Assembly (NCBI GenBank): GCA_963402885.1
Contig: OY727093.1
Span: 18,770,161 to 18,834,160 of the forward strand
Direction of reading: 5' to 3'
Origin: Antedon bifida
Taxonomy: Eukaryota; Echinodermata; Crinoidea; Comatulida; Antedonidae
DNA: 64,000 bases
The notes below the pieces were generated by a model that saw only the letters and a list, made by a program, of their open reading frames with translations, was not told where the DNA came from and searched no databases. Positions within the stretch are counted from its first letter, which is position 1. The number at the start of each line of letters is the position of its first letter. The translations under genes and the position numbers were made by a program. Shown one piece after another: positions 63,501 through 64,000 of this stretch.

Positions 63501-63539
63501 CTCCTTTAAAGATTTCAGGTGCCAAGTATTGTGGAGACC
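3372..63539 (-). CDS. ULK4: ULK4 pseudokinase gene, 12 internal exons, partial at both ends
   Basis: Seen: exons at 63539-63438, 47114-47031, 44175-44097, 29588-29447, 27184-27024, 22387-22165, 19728-19483, 18746-18700, 13843-13765, 12982-12791, 4359-4198 and 3554-3372 join in one open frame (1,700 nt, about 566 codons). Every junction has GT/AG signals and matching phase. The first three exons and the start of the fourth give the C-lobe of a protein kinase (SPQYLAPE, SDFWSLGC, LLGLLDKDP, HPFWK). The last six give helical HEAT/ARM-like sequence (IRCRVGRVLGLLALHSEEL, RNSKLKQSVLPALGE, ALCRLTRHS, GVHLQRIIHDK). Known: this order and these motifs are those of ULK4, a pseudokinase linked to cilia, microtubules and neuronal development. 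ULK4 catalytic motifs are usually degenerate, but here they fall outside the window. Inferred: the gene exceeds 60 kb. The kinase N-lobe (beyond 64000) and the C-terminal HEAT repeats (before 1) are missing. Confidence 0.94.
3555..4197 (-). other. ULK4 intron w11/w12
   Basis: 643-bp AT-rich intron with a GTAATT donor and an AACACAG acceptor. No repeats or conserved elements were recognised in it. Confidence 0.85.
4198..4359 (-). CDS. ULK4: ULK4 exon w11 (HEAT/ARM region)
   Basis: 162 nt, 54 codons, phase 0 to 0. The acceptor TTTGTAG precedes GAA GAC GCT and the donor is GTAATT. The peptide begins EDAPVQHYAALIFANV, includes AQLLWHLFTHCTADALKV and ends TAIN. It follows directly from TRCLREG of w10, as in vertebrate ULK4, and runs into ALCRLTRH of w12, so no exon is missing between them. 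Confidence 0.93.
4937..5286 (+). mobile_element. 5S rRNA-derived SINE (SINE3/Deu-type), decayed
   Basis: Positions 4943-5047 align by eye with eukaryotic 5S rRNA. Matching blocks in the correct order include GGCCATAC, GTTGAAACAC, GGTTCTCGTCT, CAAAGTTAACCAATGTTAGG and TTGGATGGGAGACCATCTGG. These include the A-box-like and C-box parts of the internal promoter. A non-5S body follows (TGGTGCTGATTTGGGTAGG, GGCACTCTGGCTGTTGTAGG) and it ends in an ATAATAAATA tail. 5S-headed SINEs are known from several deuterostome lineages. The body as a Deu-like domain is inference. It is not a functional 5S gene because of many substitutions and small deletions. Confidence 0.7.
6676..8787 (-). pseudogene. LINE reverse transcriptase ORF (703 codons)
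   Basis: Long open frame. It starts inside the endonuclease C-terminus (SDH about residues 18-20) and runs through a non-LTR reverse transcriptase. Visible motifs are NPHKSVGPDKIPPLIL (about 241-256), LRPISLTS (303-310), motif A LTDFTKAFDR (371-380), motif B GVPQGTKLGP (429-438) and motif C YIDD (459-462). The thumb region has ILGVTLQNNLKWDKHI, and the end has LLEYADVVWHP followed by QRRACRTILG. All catalytic aspartates are present. The domain is intact, but it is separated from its own N-terminal half by a frame break, so the element is called a pseudogene. The apparent ATG at 8787 is internal. Confidence 0.9.
8799..9604 (-). pseudogene. LINE N-terminus and endonuclease, frameshifted
   Basis: Two overlapping frames (9604-9053 and 9077-8799) together encode the upstream part of the LINE protein. 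The first carries an arginine-rich stretch (RPRGRRAGRKARRR), then LLTNAQSLINKRDEF, ITESWF and RRGGGVAIY. The second carries LEILWIRLRG, IAGDFN and KFNTR. These are the motifs of an exonuclease/endonuclease/phosphatase-fold nickase that starts target-primed reverse transcription. The frames switch at the G9 run 9082-9090. A second switch near 8820, at the Asn-Asn-Ala-Val-Leu-Asp codons, leads into the reverse transcriptase frame. Confidence 0.85.
9862..10130 (+). mobile_element. 3' end of a second LINE, plus strand
   Basis: Non-coding segment ending in GGATGTAAATAAATGCTTTT and a (TTGAA)n tail (TTGAATTGAATTGAA), the usual look of CR1-like 3' UTRs. It abuts the 5' side of the minus-strand LINE. 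A block near its start (ATCTTATGTAAGGGAATTAT then AGGCAGAG) is also found at 27927-27962. Confidence 0.5.
10622..10835 (-). pseudogene. Coding-like remnant of unknown family
   Basis: About 68 codons read without a stop on the minus strand. They include PGDVTLIGDAERLSNRELP, a CTTC pair and HFWASLLSDV, then a run of 16 A (on this strand). The composition is more balanced than the flanks, and the CxxC pair plus the A-run suggest a processed or transposon-derived coding end. No family is recognised. A stop lies five codons upstream of the readable part. Confidence 0.35.
10876..11022 (+). repeat. Degenerate minisatellite, about 16-18-bp GTCAAGTCGGCC units
   Basis: At least eight imperfect units built on (G)TCAAGTCGGCCC with C/A spacer variation, for example TCAACTCGGCCC, TCAAGTCGGCCCCA and TCATCTCGGCCTCA. 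It is the most GC-rich patch in this intron. No coding role is visible. Confidence 0.8.
12503..12556 (-). repeat. tRNA-like SINE head
   Basis: On the minus strand GGTTCAAATCC is a good pol III B box. It is preceded by GTGGTTGACTACTGATACC, which resembles an A-box arm. There is no full cloverleaf, so this is a SINE fragment and not a tRNA gene. It is similar in layout to 47856-47930. Confidence 0.45.
12791..12982 (-). CDS. ULK4: ULK4 exon w10 (HEAT/ARM region)
   Basis: 192 nt, 64 codons, phase 0 to 0. The acceptor TTTACAG precedes CTC TTC TCA and the donor is GTAAGT. The peptide includes LFSVLTEVVRDNNRNSKLKQ, SVLPALGEFLFLVAKHEEQ and TRCLREG, the most conserved block of the ULK4 C-terminal half. 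This exon alone would identify the gene. Confidence 0.95.
12983..13764 (-). other. ULK4 intron w9/w10
   Basis: 782 bp, AT-rich, with an AT dinucleotide run at about 13559-13583. Nothing else was recognised. Confidence 0.8.
13765..13843 (-). CDS. ULK4: ULK4 exon w9 (HEAT/ARM region)
   Basis: 79 nt, entering in phase 2 and leaving in phase 0. The acceptor TTTGACAG is placed before ACGTTG because that closes the split Ile codon from w8. The peptide is RCRVGRVLGLLALHSEEL then DENLPLTE. Together with w8 it gives the ULK4 block around IRxxVxRVxGLLA. Confidence 0.93.
15358..15735 (+). repeat. Dispersed repeat family R1, copy 2 (long)
   Basis: Starts GGTTTAATTACGTATCA, contains TTCGAAAATCAACCT and a GTGCACT block, and ends with the TTGTATTTGTTGAATAG...CTCATAAACATTCATTATTTG module found at 470-625. 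It lines up along its length with 16345-16690. Confidence 0.6.
16345..16690 (+). repeat. Dispersed repeat family R1, copy 3 (long)
   Basis: Shares GGTTAATTACGCATCA, GTTCGAAAATCAACCT, CTCAACTCATCAACATTCAT and ACTTGTATAC with the copy at 15358-15735, in the same order and orientation. Confidence 0.6.
18490..18625 (+). repeat. Dispersed repeat family R1, copy 4 (3' part)
   Basis: The 3' module only, with a TTTTATATTTTGTGCAAATA-like start and ACTCACAAACATTCATAATT, followed by TTGTATGCTATTTGA. It is diverged from the other three copies. Confidence 0.45.
18700..18746 (-). CDS. ULK4: ULK4 exon w8 (47-nt micro-exon-like)
   Basis: 47 nt, phase 0 to 2, bounded by TTTTTATAG and GTAAGT. It encodes RVLLQQLLKANNALE plus two bases of the next codon. 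It is supported by joining w7 (EILKSKL) to w9 (IRCRVGRV) in frame, which restores the ULK4 order. An alternative AG two bases further in would break the frame. Confidence 0.88.
18747..19482 (-). other. ULK4 intron w7/w8
   Basis: 736-bp AT-rich intron with a T-rich polypyrimidine tract before the w8 acceptor. No repeats were recognised. Confidence 0.8.
19483..19728 (-). CDS. ULK4: ULK4 exon w7 (start of HEAT/ARM region)
   Basis: 246 nt, 82 codons, phase 0 to 0. The acceptor TTTAACAG precedes ATC CTA AAA CCA and the donor GTATGT follows AAA CTG. The peptide includes ILKPAPLKYDAKTLPF, HFNAIHDAL, KVQMLNYLGTLASTTELNQ and EILKSKL. The VKPxPxKxDxK-like opening and the LxYLxxLA helix match the linker-to-helical boundary of ULK4. 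Confidence 0.92.
20247..20254. repeat. 8-bp target-site duplication, left
   Basis: GCTCGGTA directly before the left TIR at 20255. It is identical to 21973-21980, and 8-bp duplications are the hallmark of hAT transposition. Confidence 0.9.
20255..21972. mobile_element. Non-autonomous hAT-type DNA transposon (1,718 bp)
   Basis: Bounded by perfect 15-bp terminal inverted repeats: CAGTGGTGGCGCCAG at 20255 and its complement ending at 21972. The flanks carry identical 8-bp duplications. CAGTGG ends and 8-bp duplications are typical of hAT. Both subterminal regions carry GC-rich direct units built on GGCCCCCCCGTCGGGGA (about 20280-20350 and 21895-21955), plausible transposase-binding repeats. The interior has only short open frames (largest 128-148 codons, overlapping on both strands) and no recognisable transposase, so it is called non-autonomous. 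The perfect ends imply a fairly recent insertion. Confidence 0.92.
21973..21980. repeat. 8-bp target-site duplication, right
   Basis: GCTCGGTA directly after the right TIR, identical to 20247-20254. Confidence 0.9.
22165..22387 (-). CDS. ULK4: ULK4 exon w6 (linker)
   Basis: 223 nt, phase 2 to 0. The acceptor ATACAG splits a Ser codon with w5, and the donor GTTTGA follows AAC CCT AAG. The peptide is a charged, Lys/Asp/Asn/Ser-rich linker (STRKSTKNSKLKTKQ) followed by KELMFQVWDLSVTPIIDNPK. The short VxPIIxNPK block before the helical repeats is shared with ULK4 relatives. The charged part is expected to be disordered. GTTTGA is a weak donor. Confidence 0.88.
22528..22632 (+). repeat. Second copy of the 1176-1330 retroelement-like segment
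   Basis: Shares TTTCTGGCTGTTTTACTT, TTTTGCTTATTTTATTTGTA and CAACTGATACCCA with 1215-1305, in the same orientation. The CTGAAGA/GAAAC motif is absent. Confidence 0.6.
22697..26142. mobile_element. DNA-transposon-like element with long inverted repeats (3.45 kb)
   Basis: The first about 130 bp and the last about 130 bp are inverted copies. Matching blocks include TTAATAGCAGGCAACCATG, GATAGGGGTGGATGCC and TAGTAG...GGCCAA at the very ends. The ends are flanked by TA, which may be the target duplication. Inside the repeats both ends are rich in AGGTCA/TGACCT hexamers (22850-22885, 25815-25860, 25975-26015). The interior has no intact transposase. Plus-strand readings near 25430-25690 keep open stretches such as ESGRLEAPNPVVSLELVTC, suggesting a decayed coding region. 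The superfamily is unassigned. Confidence 0.65.
23222..23349 (+). repeat. Tandem duplication of about 64 bp
   Basis: TTAATATTACCTATAATAATG through ATTTGTTTTTAGAAAAATT (each quoted piece 19-21 bases, interrupted) occurs twice head to tail, differing by a short indel. It lies within the 3.45-kb element. Confidence 0.8.
27024..27184 (-). CDS. ULK4: ULK4 exon w5 (linker)
   Basis: 161 nt, phase 0 to 2, acceptor TTTCAG, donor GTATTA. The peptide is Ser/Thr/Gln-rich (KVNLVSMTSDLSSKENLRM, TATKQAQFTLR) with no domain, as expected for the segment after the kinase fold. It is placed by phase and splice signals between w4 and w6. Confidence 0.85.
27185..29446 (-). other. ULK4 intron w4/w5 (2.3 kb)
   Basis: AT-rich with a TTTG-rich simple repeat near 27338-27362, a block shared with 9860-9900 (27927-27962), and the MITE at 28517-29068. 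No coding sequence was recognised. Confidence 0.75.
28517..29068. mobile_element. TTAA-flanked MITE, 552 bp, perfect 19-bp ends
   Basis: TTTAAAGATGTATTGTCCC at 28517-28535 is perfectly inverted at 29050-29068. TTAA just inside both ends suggests a TTAA target duplication, as in piggyBac-type elements. The interior is non-coding and differs from the two shorter relatives (31003-31306, 47316-47563), so this may be a different subfamily sharing its termini. Confidence 0.85.
29447..29588 (-). CDS. ULK4: ULK4 exon w4 (kinase C-terminus and linker)
   Basis: 142 nt, phase 2 to 0. The acceptor TTTCTAG supplies the last base of an Arg codon begun in w3, and the donor is GTAAAC. The peptide opens MDWNRMVEHPFWKSQL, the final helix of the kinase C-lobe (HPFWK is the usual subdomain XI ending in ULK kinases), then a Gln/Pro/Ser-rich linker. 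The Met is internal, not a start. Confidence 0.92.
30400..30544. mobile_element. Short MITE (about 145 bp)
   Basis: Imperfect terminal inverted repeats: AGTAATCCCTATTAAGGGGACA at the left, split as AGTAATC / TATT / GGGGACA, and the complement of AGTAATCTATTCAGAGGGGACA at the right, with about 17 matching positions. An inner TTAATAGGGGTGTT also pairs with AATAATAGGTGTCCCC as a direct variant. There is no coding capacity. Confidence 0.5.
31003..31306 (+). mobile_element. TTAA-flanked MITE, 304 bp
   Basis: TTTAAAGATGTATTGTC at the left and the complement of TTTAAAAATGTATTGTC at the right, with one mismatch. Interior blocks TTTTTGTTGAATATGTCA, AATAGTTGTCCACTTT and GGTTGAATTTAATGG also occur, reverse-complemented, in 47316-47563. 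These two are members of one family in opposite orientation. Confidence 0.82.
31312..31830 (+). repeat. Dispersed repeat family R2, copy 1
   Basis: Shares, in order, TTTTGCTTCTGTGATGCACCC, GACAACG, a TAGCTAG...TACGATGTT block, ACCGCTGTT-like sequence, CTTTTTATCAT and ACGTACATTTAA with 52311-52800. It ends GGGAAAGTGTCTTTAA, complementary in style to the TTTAAAGACA start of copy 2, which hints at TIRs. It follows directly after the MITE at 31003-31306. Confidence 0.65.
32940..33080 (+). mobile_element. Probable LINE 3' end
   Basis: T-rich 3' UTR-like sequence ending in GGATGTGGTTG and an (AAATA)n tail (AAATAAAATAAAATAAAAT). It has the same general look as the segments at 9862-10130 and 40640-40890. 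There is no coding part. Confidence 0.4.
33183..33262 (+). other. Exon-like open segment, plus strand
   Basis: 80 nt bounded by a good polypyrimidine tract plus CACCAG and by a GTAAAT donor. It is open in one frame, giving QIVIVQTQYAEIECMLSQV then QKHVQDS, a Gln-rich helix-like peptide. The base composition is higher in GC than its flanks. It could be one exon of a gene nested in the ULK4 intron on the opposite strand, a transposon exon, or chance. No partner exon is certain. Confidence 0.25.
34796..34974. mobile_element. Palindromic MITE (179 bp)
   Basis: Long inverted ends: TTCCTGGGATCCTGTGGCC and ATATTCAC at the left against the complement of TTCCTGGGACCCTGTGGCC and ATATTCACC at the right. 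Weaker pairing continues inward (TTCACACTTAAG/ATAAGTGTGA). The centre is short and AT-rich. A related fragment (GGCCATATTCA...TTCACA...AGGCTAAGGG) lies at 63592-63640. Confidence 0.85.
35231..35860 (+). repeat. Pair of direct repeats about 560 bp apart
   Basis: GAAAAGATTCTCTTTTGCRTAAA with a following CATCNTGA...ATACAAT block occurs at about 35231-35300 and 35790-35860. The second copy is open in a frame behind a CCAG, but the repetition argues against it being an exon. Confidence 0.55.
36243..37070 (+). mobile_element. Solitary copy of the Helitron-like family (E0)
   Basis: Begins with GGCACTTGGCGGATAACCCC and carries family landmarks: GACCTCTAACTGTA, GTCGCGCAGCCTAAGTTA, GCGCAATTTTATGA, AAAAGATGGGTCTCGTAATT, CACTGTATATAACATATACAG and GGTACAATTCAGCACTGTAA. 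It ends with CAAAATCTAG. It aligns with both the 5' part of E1 and the 3' part of E2 of the 53-62 kb array. The terminal hairpin is lost by a small deletion (ACACGTCAAAATCTAG), and the middle is shorter. Confidence 0.75.
39466..39540 (+). repeat. Dispersed repeat R3, copy 1
   Basis: CTAAAAGTTGCACAGCGATAT then CCGGTTAAAT, a TTTAA spacer and GAGTGTTTTTAA. It is shared with 44822-44900. The copies are about 75 bp and diverged. Confidence 0.5.
39571..39647 (+). other. Terminal-exon-like segment, plus strand
   Basis: Follows TTTTGCTTTGCAG and reads ETGPMDLTTEEEMTGFHY then MNNITL and a stop at 39645, with AATAAA about 150 bp downstream (39796). An alternative GT donor occurs after GACAG. It is acidic, and no family is recognised. 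Its phase (needs two bases) does not directly fit the phase-0 end of the segment at 33262, so at least one more exon would be needed if they belong together. Confidence 0.2.
40640..40890 (+). mobile_element. Probable LINE 3' end
   Basis: Ends TTGTAACTGGACCATTTTGG...AAAGCAGTACTGCGTTACTG...ATCCAGTC followed by an (AATAAAT)n tail (AATAAATAATAAATAAAT). The pattern is typical of non-LTR 3' termini. No reverse transcriptase remains here. Confidence 0.5.
41205..41400 (+). repeat. Degenerate spaced repeat beside the minisatellite
   Basis: Three loose repeats of a roughly 50-bp theme (CTCATTTAAGCACAATGACCC, TCATTAAGCATATTCACCC, CCCATTTAAGCCCACTAATACC) with ACATGAGT or TTGAGTA spacers. A related theme (CTCATTTACAAGCCCATCTACC) resumes at 44030-44090 on the other side, so the 21-bp array sits inside an older diverged tandem repeat. 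Confidence 0.45.
41455..43915 (+). repeat. 21-bp minisatellite, about 117 copies, with higher-order structure
   Basis: Unit GATCAAACCAGGGAAGAGCCT (21 bp), with main variants GATC/GACC, GGGAAG/GGAAAG and rarer GATCTAACC and CATATCAAAACAGGG. Because 21 is divisible by three, the array is open in several frames on both strands. On plus it reads as EPDQTRE/K heptads; on minus as FPGLIRL or LPWFDQA heptads. Two blocks of at least 43 units share the same order of E/K and GAT/GAC variants at an offset of 1,029 bp (49 units). The array is wholly inside a ULK4 intron. Confidence 0.97.
44097..44175 (-). CDS. ULK4: ULK4 exon w3 (kinase C-lobe)
   Basis: 79 nt, phase 1 to 2, acceptor ATTTCAG, donor GTAATA. 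The peptide PRISGKPSTEFCNLLLGLL then DKDPNSR contains the LLxGLLxKDPxxR signature of kinase subdomain XI, where the Arg normally pairs with the APE glutamate. The RxSxKPSxEF lead-in is characteristic of ULK4. Confidence 0.94.
44176..47030 (-). other. ULK4 intron w2/w3 (2.9 kb)
   Basis: AT-rich. It contains dispersed repeat R3 (44822-44900), CCTGAGGA...CGAAACGTC at 45796-45820 (a motif often seen near Penelope-like ends) and an (ATCAT)n run at 46313-46332. No coding sequence was found. Confidence 0.75.
44822..44900 (+). repeat. Dispersed repeat R3, copy 2
   Basis: AACTAAAAGTTGCACAAGGAT, then ATCCGGTTAAAT and GGGTGTTTTTAA. It is the partner of 39466-39540. Confidence 0.5.
47031..47114 (-). CDS. 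ULK4: ULK4 exon w2 (kinase C-lobe)
   Basis: 84 nt, phase 1 to 1, acceptor TTTCACAG, donor GTACAA. With the split Gly codons at both ends it reads HVPFDGSTYDDVMNNVLNQ then DCLPPKAK. It is the segment after the F-helix (PF...S...I/V...N) that ends in the LPP loop seen in ULK kinases. It joins w1 (VFYQLFT-G) and w3 (G-PRISGK) without loss. Confidence 0.93.
47316..47563 (-). mobile_element. TTAA-flanked MITE, about 248 bp
   Basis: Same family as 31003-31306 in opposite orientation. The ends are TTTAAAGGTGTATTTTTCCCC at the left and the complement of TTAAAAATGTATTGTTCCCC at the right. Shared interior blocks in reverse complement include TTGTTGAATATGTA, AATAGTTTTTCACTTT, AATTTAAAGCAAAAAATGG and GGTTGAATTTAAC. 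Confidence 0.8.
47856..47930 (+). repeat. tRNA-derived SINE head
   Basis: GTAGGTGGTTAACATGCTTG resembles an A-box arm. AAGGTCCAGGGTTCAATCC contains a consensus B box (GGTTCAATCC at 47905-47914). The spacing is tRNA-like, but acceptor-stem pairing is not evident. A related head lies on the minus strand at 12503-12556. Confidence 0.55.
48221..48332 (+). repeat. Short tandem repeat of about 31 bp preceding the 91-bp satellite
   Basis: Three to four imperfect units of (AT)GCCTCAGAAACATGTGTTC...ATACACAGA with point differences (GTGTCC, AGAGTGTCT, CACAGATAGA). The same 31-bp block forms the first third of each 91-bp unit downstream. Confidence 0.85.
48333..49437 (+). repeat. 91-bp satellite, 12 near-identical copies
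   Basis: The unit runs from TGTGTTCATACACAGAATGC through CATCTCTAAGTTACGCTG to CATTCTACTTGCAGCTAA. The start recurs exactly every 91 bp (48333, 48424, 48515, 48606 ... 49425): twelve full units plus a 13-bp stub at the end. No substitutions between units were noticed by eye, which implies very recent expansion or homogenisation. It lies in the ULK4 intron and is not coding, since 91 is not a multiple of three and stops are frequent. Confidence 0.95.
50670..50735 (+). repeat. Diverged single relic of the 91-bp unit
   Basis: CTAAGTCACATTGTTTGGTCG, then AAGATACTTCCAGTTAATGTGT, matches the last two thirds of the 91-bp unit (CTAAGTTACGCTGTTTGGTC / ACATTCTACTTGCAGCTAATGTGT) with about 20% difference. 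It lacks the 31-bp block. Confidence 0.7.
52311..52800 (+). repeat. Dispersed repeat family R2, copy 2
   Basis: Begins TTTAAAGACATTTTTC and shares ordered blocks with 31312-31830: TTTTGCTTCTGTGATGCACCC at 52460, GAGACAACG, TAGCTAGGATACGATGTT, CGCTTTTTATCATTAG and ACGTACATTTAATAT. The right boundary is uncertain. Confidence 0.65.
53214..53337 (+). repeat. Two stacked 5'-terminal hairpin modules of the Helitron-like family
   Basis: AGTTATCCGCTTAGTAGCGG...ATAACTCC and CTTGTAATCGTCCTG occur twice, 64 bp apart (53214 and 53278), directly before E1. E1 itself begins with the related GGTTATCCG...CGGATAACC. AGTTATCCGC/GCGGATAACT forms a perfect 10-bp stem with a 6-nt loop. Confidence 0.8.
53338..54554 (+). 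mobile_element. Helitron-like element E1
   Basis: 1,217 bp. The 5' hairpin GGTTATCCG-CACTTGC-CGGATAACC is at 53338. A CT-rich leader and GTTCGCAGCGTATCTC follow. Then come CG-rich blocks with many GCGCGC runs and two TGACGTCA octamers (54124, 54302). It ends GGATAACC, AACTCGTC-cgtag-TGACGAGTT hairpin, then TCAAAT and CTAG (54551-54554) before T. A hairpin followed by CTRR before T is the 3' signature of Helitrons. No Rep/helicase coding is present. Confidence 0.65.
54555..55783 (+). mobile_element. Helitron-like element E2
   Basis: 1,229 bp, head to tail after E1. It has a T-rich start with a degraded GGTAACCC remnant, the same ordered core blocks, and TGACGTCA at 55139, 55341 and 55520. The best 3' end of the array is GAACTCGTCA-AAG-TGACGAGTTC, a perfect 10-bp stem, followed by AAATCTAG ending at 55783. 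Its 3' third is the closest relative of the solitary copy E0. Confidence 0.68.
55784..57208 (+). mobile_element. Helitron-like element E3
   Basis: 1,425 bp. From about 56187 it is almost identical to the 1,715-bp periodic units that follow. TGACGTCA octamers are at 55915, 56481 and 56836. It ends CGTCA-AAG-TGACG (shortened stem), AGTTTCATGTCTAG. The outer stem bases are lost because the upstream arm reads GTGCACGTCA. Confidence 0.65.
57209..58923 (+). mobile_element. Helitron-like element E4 (1,715-bp unit)
   Basis: Near-identical to E5. It contains a duplicated 5' module: CTCCTCCATTTTTGTGTCTCG at 57227 and CTCCTCTATTTTTGTGTCTTG at 57522, each followed by AAACATAACATTTCATAACTT and a TGACGTCAGA block (57336, 57629). 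The remainder matches E3. It ends AAAGTGACGAGTTTCATGTC then TAG at 58923. Confidence 0.7.
58924..60638 (+). mobile_element. Helitron-like element E5 (1,715-bp unit)
   Basis: Repeats E4 at exactly +1,715 bp, with no difference noticed by eye. It has the same duplicated 5' module, the same conserved TGACGTCATCGTATGGCCAC block and the same end. Confidence 0.7.
60639..62057 (+). mobile_element. Helitron-like element E6 (hybrid last copy)
   Basis: Identical to E4/E5 up to about 61332, then switches abruptly to a diverged version (ACAATTTTACGCGCGTGG, loss of the TGACGTCA octamer: TGATGTCATC near 61649). It closes with GGATAACTAACTCATCAAAG then TGACGAGTTTCATGTCTAG. The stem AACTC(A)TCA/TGA(C)GAGTT has one mismatch. 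This is the original right border of the array. Confidence 0.68.
62990..63130 (+). mobile_element. Possible LINE 3' end
   Basis: CATGTTTTTAGTTTTTAATAA...GGTTAGATGTAATTTACAA and a tail with GAAATGAATTGAAATGATT. The layout resembles other LINE 3' ends in the window. Weak evidence, no coding sequence. Confidence 0.3.
63438..63539 (-). CDS. ULK4: ULK4 exon w1 (activation segment end and F-helix)
   Basis: 102 nt, phase 1 to 1, acceptor GTTCTAG, donor GTATTT. It reads SPQYLAPEIFKGGDHSLAS then DFWSLGCVFYQLFT. The APE motif (kinase subdomain VIII) and the DxWSxG motif (subdomain IX) are intact. The Gly before SPQ is split with the preceding exon. The HRD/DFG-equivalent residues that decide pseudokinase status are upstream, beyond 64000. 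Confidence 0.94.
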
Positions 63540-64000
63540 CTAGAACAAAACAGTAAAGAAATGCATCATCAAAAGTTCATAATTTGTATTTTGGCCATAT
63601 TCAACATTCACAAATAGGCTAAGGGAAACATTTAATTCAAATTTTTAAATTCTGCTATCTAAGTGGTACATAAAACATAATAAATTAGATAAAAGTTTTC
63701 ATTCCAGAACTATAGGGTAATCATTTATACTGTCTTTAATGAAAATAATATCTTTGAAAATCCAAACAAATGACGTCATGATCCATAAGAACAATAAAAC
63801 CACTTACTACATGACGTCACTTGCTTGGACGTGTTACCAAAGGCAGAATAGATGGTTATCCTCTAGTATCTATAGTTCCATCTAAACAATGTTTAGATTT
63901 CTTTTTTATGTAGAAAAAACGCATGTTTATCTATTTATTGTCAATCTTTATTGTCCTTGTGTAAATGGGCCTTTAGAAACTATAATTTTGAAATACAGTA
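63540..64000 (-). other. ULK4 intron upstream of w1
   Basis: 461 bp of AT-rich intron. It contains a fragment related to the 34796-34974 MITE (63592-63640) and two TGACGTCA octamers near 63771 and 63813. The next upstream kinase exon is not in the window. Confidence 0.7.

Overview
This is AT-rich, intron-rich animal nuclear DNA. It is dominated by one protein-coding gene on the minus strand, whose widely spaced exons encode ULK4, a UNC-51-like pseudokinase with a HEAT/ARM-type C-terminal region. Twelve internal exons can be read, from 63539 down to 3372. They use GT-AG splice sites, keep reading phase across all eleven junctions, and together give about 566 codons. The kinase start lies beyond 64000 and the C-terminus lies before position 1. 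The strong match to vertebrate ULK4, plus a 5S-rRNA-derived SINE, suggests a marine invertebrate, possibly a deuterostome such as an echinoderm or hemichordate. That placement is inference.

Layout from right to left, the direction of transcription. Exon w1 (APE and DxWSxG kinase motifs) is followed by a 16-kb intron holding a tandem array of Helitron-like non-autonomous elements (53.2-62.06 kb), with three nearly identical 1,715-bp units at its core. The same intron holds a 12-copy 91-bp satellite (48.3-49.4 kb) and a TTAA-type MITE. Exons w2 and w3 finish the kinase domain. The next intron (14.5 kb) contains a 21-bp minisatellite of about 117 copies with a 1,029-bp higher-order duplication, a solitary copy of the Helitron-like family, several MITEs, and weak plus-strand exon-like segments. 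Exons w4-w6 encode the end of the kinase domain and a low-complexity linker. Around them lie a 3.45-kb inverted-repeat element (22.7-26.1 kb) and a 1,718-bp hAT-type element with perfect TIRs and an 8-bp target duplication. Exons w7-w12 encode the helical-repeat region. The intron between w11 and w10 holds a decayed endonuclease/reverse-transcriptase LINE (6.5-9.85 kb), a 5S-derived SINE, a second LINE 3' end and a GGCC-rich minisatellite.

No complete second gene, CRISPR array, functional rRNA/tRNA gene or bacterial feature was found. Long open frames in the 21-bp minisatellite occur on both strands and are explained by the repeat unit being a multiple of three. The most unusual structures are the Helitron-like tandem array with hairpin termini and recurrent TGACGTCA octamers, the variant-ordered higher-order minisatellite, and the 91-bp satellite, whose unit looks assembled from a 31-bp repeat and a local unique sequence.
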